Shown here piece after piece: positions 6,868-11,766 of a DNA stretch of 11,766 nt (positions are counted from its first letter, which is position 1; every line of letters begins with the position of its first letter). The DNA lies in contig JAFYIC010000091.1 in NCBI GenBank assembly GCA_017538845.1, forward strand, positions 1 through 11,766, written 5' to 3'. The notes under the pieces were generated by a model, which did not search any database, had not been told where the DNA came from, and was given only the letters and a program-made list of their open reading frames with translations. The position numbers and the translations under genes are program-made. The stretch comes from Bacillota bacterium (GTDB lineage: Bacteria > Bacillota > Clostridia > Peptostreptococcales > Anaerovoracaceae).

Positions 6868-8406
6868 ATGGAAAAAGGTCTCCCGGCAGTTTCCATGAGA
6901 AACATCACAAAGACCTTTGGCAGTGACGTCATCGCCAACGACAGTGTCGATCTGGACATTTACCGCGGCGAGATACTTTCACTGCTCGGCGAGAACGGAA
7001 GCGGAAAGACCACTCTCATGAACATGCTTTCCGGCATTTACTTCCCCGACAGCGGTCAGATATCCATTGACGGGAAAGAAGTGACTATCGCATCTCCAAA
7101 GGAAGCATATGAACTCGGCATAGGAATGATCCATCAACATTTTAAACTGGTGGATGTTTTTACTGCTGTGGAAAATGTCGTTCTCGGCCTGGAGGAAAAA
7201 GGCAAACTGGATCTCGACTCGGCGGCAAAGCGCATAAACGAGATCTGCGACACATACGGATTCGACGTGGATCCGAAACAGAAGATATATGACATGTCGG
7301 TTTCCCAGAAACAGACGGTAGAGATAGTAAAAGTCCTTTACCGGGGAGCCGATATACTGATCCTCGATGAACCTACAGCTGTACTGACGCCGCAGGAAAC
7401 AGATAAACTGTTCGCTGTGCTCAGGAACATGAAGGAAGACGGAAAGGCCATCGTAATAATCACCCATAAGCTCCACGAAGTGGAAGCCATATCCGACCGG
7501 GTGGCCGTTCTCCGTAAAGGAAAGTTCATCGGAGATCTCGTGACCAAAGAAACAAACGCTCAGGAGATGACCAACATGATGATCGGTCATGCTGTTGAGC
7601 TGAACATAGACCGTCCCGAACCTATCGATCCCCGCCCCCGTATCCGGGTTGACGGGCTCACGGTCAGGACTCAGGACGATATACTTAAACTGGACGACGT
7701 GTCCTTCACCGCGTGCAGCGGGGAGATCCTCGGTATCGCAGGTATCTCCGGCTGCGGTCAGAAGGAACTGCTGGAAGCCATCGCGGGCCTTCAGCCAATA
7801 GAGTCCGGCTCTATTTCCTATGTGCAGGATGACGGAAGCTATGAATCCCTTATCGGCAAGGATCCCCTGGAGATCGCCGCTATGGGCGTTTCTCTTTCCT
7901 TCGTCCCTGAAGACAGACTGGGAATGGGTCTTGTGGCGAATATGGACCTTACAGATAACATGATGCTCAGGTCCTTCAGGCGGGGACGCTCCGTATTCAC
8001 GGACAGAAAGACGCCGAAGAATCTGGCAGAAAAGGTAGTTGACGAACTGGACGTCATCACCCCCGGCGTAAGCACACCGGTCCGGAAACTGTCCGGCGGT
8101 AACGTACAGAAGGTGCTGGTAGGCCGTGAGATTTCATCCGCGCCTACGGTACTTCTCTCAGCATACGTAGTCCGGGGTCTGGACATCAATTCGTCCTACA
8201 CCATATATGACCTTATAAATCAGCAGAAGAAAAACGGCGTGGCCGTCATCTACGCCGGCGAAGATCTGGACGTACTTCTTGAACTCTGCGACCGCATACT
8301 GGTCCTCTGCGACGGAAAAGTCAGCGGCATCGTGGACGGAAGGCTGGCTGAAAAGCACCAGATCGGAAGAATGATGACAAGTCTGGGAGGTGATGAACTT
8401 GGATAA
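6868..8406 (+). CDS. BMP-type ABC importer ATPase with two fused nucleotide-binding domains (NupO-like)
   Basis: Cytoplasmic ATPase that powers the importer. NBD1 (about 1-240) has Walker A GENGSGKT (41-48), Q-loop at Q90, signature region MSVSQKQ (143-149), Walker B ILILDE (163-168) and switch H200. NBD2 (about 256-512) has a Walker A-like GISGCGQK (292-299) lacking the usual Lys-Thr, a canonical signature LSGGN (408-412), a Walker B region LLSAY without the catalytic Glu, and no switch His. One composite site (NBD1 Walker motifs with NBD2 signature) should therefore hydrolyse ATP while the other is degenerate. A degenerate NBD2 is usual in this carbohydrate/BMP subfamily; the NBD1 signature with Ser in place of Gly is less usual. 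At 512 residues the length is typical. The ribosome site AAAGG lies about 11 bases upstream. The stop overlaps the next gene's start region, implying translational coupling. Confidence 0.94.
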   Translation: MEKGLPAVSMRNITKTFGSDVIANDSVDLDIYRGEILSLLGENGSGKTTLMNMLSGIYFPDSGQISIDGKEVTIASPKEAYELGIGMIHQHFKLVDVFTAVENVVLGLEEKGKLDLDSAAKRINEICDTYGFDVDPKQKIYDMSVSQKQTVEIVKVLYRGADILILDEPTAVLTPQETDKLFAVLRNMKEDGKAIVIITHKLHEVEAISDRVAVLRKGKFIGDLVTKETNAQEMTNMMIGHAVELNIDRPEPIDPRPRIRVDGLTVRTQDDILKLDDVSFTACSGEILGIAGISGCGQKELLEAIAGLQPIESGSISYVQDDGSYESLIGKDPLEIAAMGVSLSFVPEDRLGMGLVANMDLTDNMMLRSFRRGRSVFTDRKTPKNLAEKVVDELDVITPGVSTPVRKLSGGNVQKVLVGREISSAPTVLLSAYVVRGLDINSSYTIYDLINQQKKNGVAVIYAGEDLDVLLELCDRILVLCDGKVSGIVDGRLAEKHQIGRMMTSLGGDELG

Positions 8407-9508
8407 AAACAAATCACCGCTCATTCACATAACCAAGCGCTCGGACATCCCGTGGCAGAGGGCATGGCTCATCAGGCTGTTCGCCCTTGTGCTGGCATTC
8501 GTGGTATGTGCCATAGTGACCACCCTGCTTACAGGGCTTGATCCTTTAAGCGTATATCAGAGCATGTTCGACGGGGCATTCGGAAGCGAGCGTAAAGTCT
8601 GGATACTGGGCAAGGAACTTGCCATACTCCTTTGCGTGTCCCTGGGTCTGACACCGGCCTTCAAGATGAAGTTCTGGAACCTGGGCGGTGAAGGACAGGT
8701 GCTCATAGGCGCCCTGGCCACCGCTGCGGTAATGCTTTATCTGGGCGAGAGGCTGCCCGGACCGCTCCTCATGATCGTGATGTTCATCGGAGCCGTGGGA
8801 GCCGGAGCCATCTGGGCTGCGATACCGGCTTTCTTCAAGGCAAGATGGAACACCAACGAGACCCTTTTCACGCTGATGATGAACTACGTGGCCATACAGC
8901 TGGTGGCCTTCTTCGTCATAGTATGGGAGGTACCCAAAGGCTCCGGTAAAGTCGGAGTCATCAATCAGACTTCAATGGCCGGGTGGCTGCCTACCATCGG
9001 CGGTCAGAAATATCTTCTGATCATACTCGTGGTAGCCGTGATAACCGTGGCCATGCACATATATCTCAAGTACAGCAAGCACGGATATGAGATCTCCGTC
9101 GTGGGCGAAAGCGTCAACACCGCCCGCTACGTTGGGATCAAGACCGGAAAGGTCATAGTCCGTACCCTGCTGGTATCAGGCGCTATCTGCGGCCTGGCCG
9201 GATGGCTGATGGTGGCCGGATCCGACCACACCATAACCACCACCCTGGCCGGAGGCAGAGGTTTCCTGGGAATCATGGTTTCCTGGCTGGCACAGTTCAG
9301 TCCTTTCGCCATGATCGCCACCAGCTTCCTGCTTACCTTCATGGCAAGAGGCGCCAGCGAGATATCGACAGCCTTCCAGCTGAACCATTCATTCGCGGAC
9401 ATCATGACAGGCATAATCCTGTTCTTCGTCATAGGCTGTGAATTCTTCATACATTACAAAGTGCATTTCAGAACGAAAGAGGGAAAGGAGATAGTGGACC
9501 ATGTTTGA
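8399..9508 (+). CDS. BMP-type ABC transporter permease 1 (NupP-like)
   Basis: Integral membrane subunit of the importer, of the BPD_transp_2 family (sugar/branched-chain/nucleoside permeases). The first hydrophobic span follows a short cytoplasmic lead (RLFALVLAFVVCAIV), and several further spans are separated by short loops. Family features include GLTPAFKMKFWNLGGEGQ, NTNETLFTLMMNYVA and an ARYVGIKTGKV block near two thirds of the length. I place the start at TTG 8399 because GGGAGG at 8385-8390 is then eight bases upstream; GTG 8390 and ATG 8393 are in frame but overlap or crowd that site. The product is then 369 residues. The TTG overlaps the ATPase stop by eight bases, and the 3' end overlaps the second permease by eight, a tightly coupled trio. 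Function is firm; the start is the least certain point. Confidence 0.92.
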   Translation: MDKNKSPLIHITKRSDIPWQRAWLIRLFALVLAFVVCAIVTTLLTGLDPLSVYQSMFDGAFGSERKVWILGKELAILLCVSLGLTPAFKMKFWNLGGEGQVLIGALATAAVMLYLGERLPGPLLMIVMFIGAVGAGAIWAAIPAFFKARWNTNETLFTLMMNYVAIQLVAFFVIVWEVPKGSGKVGVINQTSMAGWLPTIGGQKYLLIILVVAVITVAMHIYLKYSKHGYEISVVGESVNTARYVGIKTGKVIVRTLLVSGAICGLAGWLMVAGSDHTITTTLAGGRGFLGIMVSWLAQFSPFAMIATSFLLTFMARGASEISTAFQLNHSFADIMTGIILFFVIGCEFFIHYKVHFRTKEGKEIVDHV

Positions 9509-10490
9509 TTTAATATCCTTCATACCGAGAGCTGTCGTCCAGAGCGTTCCTCTTCTTCTGGGCTGTACAGGTGAAACGATCTCGGAAAAATCGGGAAGTC
9601 TGAACCTGGGTATTCCGGGCGTCATGTACGTAGGCGCCATCTCCGGCGTAATAGCTTCGTTCTTCTATGAACAGAGCTGCGGCGGACAGGTCAACCCTGC
9701 GCTTGCAATCATATTCCCGCTCCTGGCGTGCCTCTTCGGCTCGCTGCTGATGGGCCTGCTGTTCTGCTTCCTGACTGTAACTTTAAGGGTTAACCAGAAC
9801 GTAGTGGGACTTGCGATGACCACCTTCGGTATAGGCTTCGGAAACTTCTTCGGCGGATCGCTTATAAAGCTCACCGATTCGGAAGTTCCTTCCATCGCCC
9901 TGTCAGCCACCAGCCATTGCTTCAGTAAGGCTCTGCCTTTCGCTGACGATCTGGGCTGGTTCGGAAAGATATTCCTTTCCTACGGATTCCTGACGTACGT
10001 GGCTATCGCCATCGCTCTGGTCACCGCATACATACTGAAGAAGACCCGCACGGGACTTCACATCAGGGCCATCGGCGAAAACCCGGCAACTGCGGACGCC
10101 GCGGGAATAAATATAACGAAGTATAAATATCTGTCAGTATGCATCGGCTGTATGATAGCCGGTCTCGGCGGACTGTACTACGTAATGGACTACGCCAGCG
10201 GCGTATGGTCCAACGATGCTTTCGGCGACAGAGGATGGCTGGCCATCGCTCTGGTAATCTTCACGCTGTGGAGACCGAACATCGCCATATTCGGCTCACT
10301 GCTGTTCGCAGGGCTCTACATCCTTTACCTGTTCGTTCCGACCGGCGGCAACATGGCAGTCAAGGAACTGTACAAGATGCTGCCTTACGTGGTAACGATC
10401 ATCGTGCTGGTGGTTACCGGCATGAGAAACAAGCGGGAGAATCAGCCGCCCGAGGCACTGGGTCTGCCGTACTTCAGAGAAGACCGGTAG
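9501..10490 (+). CDS. BMP-type ABC transporter permease 2 (NupQ-like)
   Basis: Second membrane subunit, pairing with the first permease to form the translocation path. The 329-residue protein belongs to the same BPD_transp_2 family but is shorter. It opens with FIPRAVVQSVPLLLGCTGE, followed by ISEKSGSLNLGIPGVMYVGA, the characteristic early block of these permeases. Later come NQNVVGLAMTTFGIG, IRAIGENPATADAAGI (the cytoplasmic coupling region that contacts the ATPase) and a final hydrophobic stretch before the basic tail. The ATG overlaps the previous stop (ATGTTTGA), and AAGGAG lies ten bases upstream. With the lipoprotein, ATPase and permease 1 it completes a full importer, presumably for a purine nucleoside or base given xpt and the guanine riboswitch upstream. 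Confidence 0.93.
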   Translation: MFDLISFIPRAVVQSVPLLLGCTGETISEKSGSLNLGIPGVMYVGAISGVIASFFYEQSCGGQVNPALAIIFPLLACLFGSLLMGLLFCFLTVTLRVNQNVVGLAMTTFGIGFGNFFGGSLIKLTDSEVPSIALSATSHCFSKALPFADDLGWFGKIFLSYGFLTYVAIAIALVTAYILKKTRTGLHIRAIGENPATADAAGINITKYKYLSVCIGCMIAGLGGLYYVMDYASGVWSNDAFGDRGWLAIALVIFTLWRPNIAIFGSLLFAGLYILYLFVPTGGNMAVKELYKMLPYVVTIIVLVVTGMRNKRENQPPEALGLPYFREDR

Positions 10491-10604
10491 GGGCAATCTG
10501 CCCTTTCGCGTCTTTAAAAAACGCGGCGCAGCTGACAAAGAGAAAACGATTTTACTCTGCCCGCCTCAAACGGCGGGCGGACGGATATATACGGAGGCTC
10601 TCAT
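10491..10604 (+). promoter_or_regulatory. Hairpin-rich leader between permease 2 and leuB
   Basis: This 114-nt gap contains several potential stems: GGGCA/TGCCC at 10491-10503, CGCGT/ACGCG at 10507-10525, an AGAGAAAA/TTTT-A-CTCT stem around 10540-10558, and a perfect 7-bp GCCCGCC/GGCGGGC stem at 10559-10578 with a TCAAAC loop, ending about 14 bases before the leuB GGAGG. None is followed by a U-run, so no clear terminator separates leuB from the transporter. There is no ATG, GTG or TTG in the gap, which rules out a leader peptide here, and no T-box sequence or convincing promoter is visible. Confidence 0.45.
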
Positions 10605-11690
10605 ATGAAATACAACATAGCGGTAGTGCCCGGCGACGGGATAGGCCCGGAGGTCATAGGCGAGACCCTGAAGGTCCTGGACCGCATCGGTGAAAAATAC
10701 GGACACGAATTCAATTACACGAAAGTCCTTGCCGGCGGATGCGCCATCGACGAGAAAGGCGAACCTCTTCCGGAAGAGACCGTGAAAATATGCAAGGAAA
10801 GCGACGCGGTGCTTCTCGGCGCTGTCGGCGGCTGGAAATGGGACACCCTGCCCGGAGACCAAAGGCCTGAAATGGCTCTCTTAGGTCTGAGAAAGCAGCT
10901 TGGTCTCTTCGCGAATCTGAGACCTGCACTGCTTTTCGATGAACTGGCGGCGGCATGTCCCCTGAAAGCTGAAATCGTTTCCGGCGGTCTTGACCTGGTG
11001 GTAGTCAGGGAGCTGACCGGCGGCATATACTTCGGCGAAAGAGGACATAAACAGACCGATATGGGCGAAGCCGCCTACGACGTGGAACAGTACTCGGTCG
11101 GCGAGATAACGCGTATCGCGGAAGTGGCCTTCGACATGGCCATGAAGAGAAACAAAAAGGTCACCAGCGTGGACAAAGCCAACGTGCTGGAAAGTTCCCG
11201 CCTCTGGAGAAAGACCGTGACAGAGGTTGCCGAAAAATATCCTGAAGTAACACTGGAACACCTCTACGTTGACAATGCGGTGATGCAGATCATCCGCGAC
11301 CCGAAGCAGTTCGACGTGATCGTCACCAGCAACATATTCGGCGACATCCTTTCTGACGGGGCAAGTCAGGTGACGGGCTCCATAGGAATGCTGCCTTCGG
11401 CAAGCCTTGCCACCGGAAACTTCGGCATGTACGAACCGGTACACGGAAGCGCTCCGGATCTGGCGGGCACAGACAAAGCCAACCCGATGGCCACTATCCT
11501 TTCGGCGGCCATGATGCTCAGATACACCTTCGGACTCCTGGAGGAAGCCGATGCCATAGAAAACGCGGTGAAGAAAGTCCTGGCAGACAAATACAGGACT
11601 CCCGACATCATGCTCAACGAAAAAGATCCCGCCTCCTGCAAAGAGATCGGGACTAAAGAAGCCGGGGATCTTATCGCCGCGAATATATGA
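10605..11690 (+). CDS. leuB: 3-Isopropylmalate dehydrogenase
   Basis: Third step of leucine synthesis: NAD-dependent oxidative decarboxylation of 3-isopropylmalate to 2-oxoisocaproate, in the cytosol as a dimer needing Mg or Mn. The 361-residue protein has normal length and the full motif set: GDGIGPEV (10-17), [13 protein letters not shown] with R96 and R106, [12 protein letters not shown] with R135 and Y142, K191 in SVDKANVL, D224 in YVDNA, D248 and D252 in the metal site, and [17 protein letters not shown] near 274-290, where D285 after HGSAP marks NAD rather than NADP preference. The common GAVGGPKWD block reads GAVGGWKWD (Trp77), a mild oddity. GGAGG lies seven bases upstream. No leuA, leuC or leuD is in the window, so leuB stands apart from its pathway partners and directly follows a purine-type transporter. 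Confidence 0.96.
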   Translation: MKYNIAVVPGDGIGPEVIGETLKVLDRIGEKYGHEFNYTKVLAGGCAIDEKGEPLPEETVKICKESDAVLLGAVGGWKWDTLPGDQRPEMALLGLRKQLGLFANLRPALLFDELAAACPLKAEIVSGGLDLVVVRELTGGIYFGERGHKQTDMGEAAYDVEQYSVGEITRIAEVAFDMAMKRNKKVTSVDKANVLESSRLWRKTVTEVAEKYPEVTLEHLYVDNAVMQIIRDPKQFDVIVTSNIFGDILSDGASQVTGSIGMLPSASLATGNFGMYEPVHGSAPDLAGTDKANPMATILSAAMMLRYTFGLLEEADAIENAVKKVLADKYRTPDIMLNEKDPASCKEIGTKEAGDLIAANI

Positions 11691-11709
11691 CCGGCAAAGC
11701 ATAATACAT

Positions 11710-11737
11710 AAAAAGACCGGGGCGACCCGGTCTTTTT
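11710..11737 (+). terminator. Strong intrinsic terminator after leuB
   Basis: AAAAAGACCGGG (11710-11721) pairs perfectly with CCCGGTCTTTTT (11726-11737) around a GCGA (GNRA) tetraloop, 19 nt after the leuB stop, and ends in five T residues. The A-tract on the other arm means it could also stop transcription coming from the right on the minus strand. It closes the plus-strand gene block. Confidence 0.93.
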
Positions 11738-11766
11738 CGTTATATCAAAATCTTTCTTTCATGCAA

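Noticed and set aside
10881..11702. Minus-strand open frame of 273 codons opposite leuB
   Set aside because: Antisense to conserved leuB; the translation is a His/Phe-rich shadow and would start in the spacer just before the terminator.
1..11766. Mobile element, CRISPR array, tRNA or rRNA, phage or toxin-antitoxin module
   Set aside because: No direct-repeat arrays, transposase-like proteins, terminal inverted repeats or RNA gene signatures were seen; all large frames are explained by housekeeping or transport genes.

Overview
The window looks like ordinary chromosome from a low-to-mid GC Gram-positive bacterium of the Bacillota, most likely an anaerobic Clostridia member. The reasons are a guanine-class purine riboswitch in front of xpt, a lipobox-bearing solute-binding protein, strong GGAGG ribosome sites, TTG starts, the Bacillota-style metG/tatD/tilS/ftsH neighbourhood, and a cysteine-rich exported protein. 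I see no insertion sequence, phage gene, CRISPR array, rRNA or tRNA. The placement is by eye and goes no lower than class.

Left half (minus strand, read right to left): metG (methionyl-tRNA synthetase), tatD (metal-dependent nuclease/hydrolase), tilS (tRNA-Ile lysidine synthetase) and the first 26 codons of a probable ftsH. The three complete genes are separated by 22-nt gaps and probably form one translation/housekeeping operon, read from a promoter near 4602-4630 through a structured 5' leader. hpt, which sits between tilS and ftsH in Bacillus, is absent here.

Divergent intergenic region (4478-4961, 484 nt): this holds the metG promoter and its folded leader on the minus strand. On the plus strand it holds a promoter (TTGACT-17-TATCAT), a complete guanine-type purine riboswitch with unusual L2 and L3 loops, and an intrinsic terminator that competes with an antiterminator. 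The AT-rich stretch 4631-4726 between the two promoters shows nothing I can name.

Right half (plus strand): xpt (xanthine phosphoribosyltransferase), then a complete BMP-family ABC importer: lipoprotein, double ATPase, and two overlapping permeases (NupNOPQ-like). Placing the importer behind xpt and the riboswitch predicts that it imports a purine base or nucleoside and that excess guanine shuts the whole unit off. A hairpin between the lipoprotein and ATPase genes, together with distinct codon use in the lipoprotein gene, suggests differential expression. After a 114-nt leader with several hairpins comes leuB (3-isopropylmalate dehydrogenase) standing alone, closed by a strong terminator at 11710-11737.

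Most interesting points: the purine riboswitch with apparently co-varying kissing loops and its link to an ABC importer; the mutually exclusive pairings in the metG leader; and the orphan leuB with a hairpin-rich leader. Nothing in the protein set points to a wholly new system.
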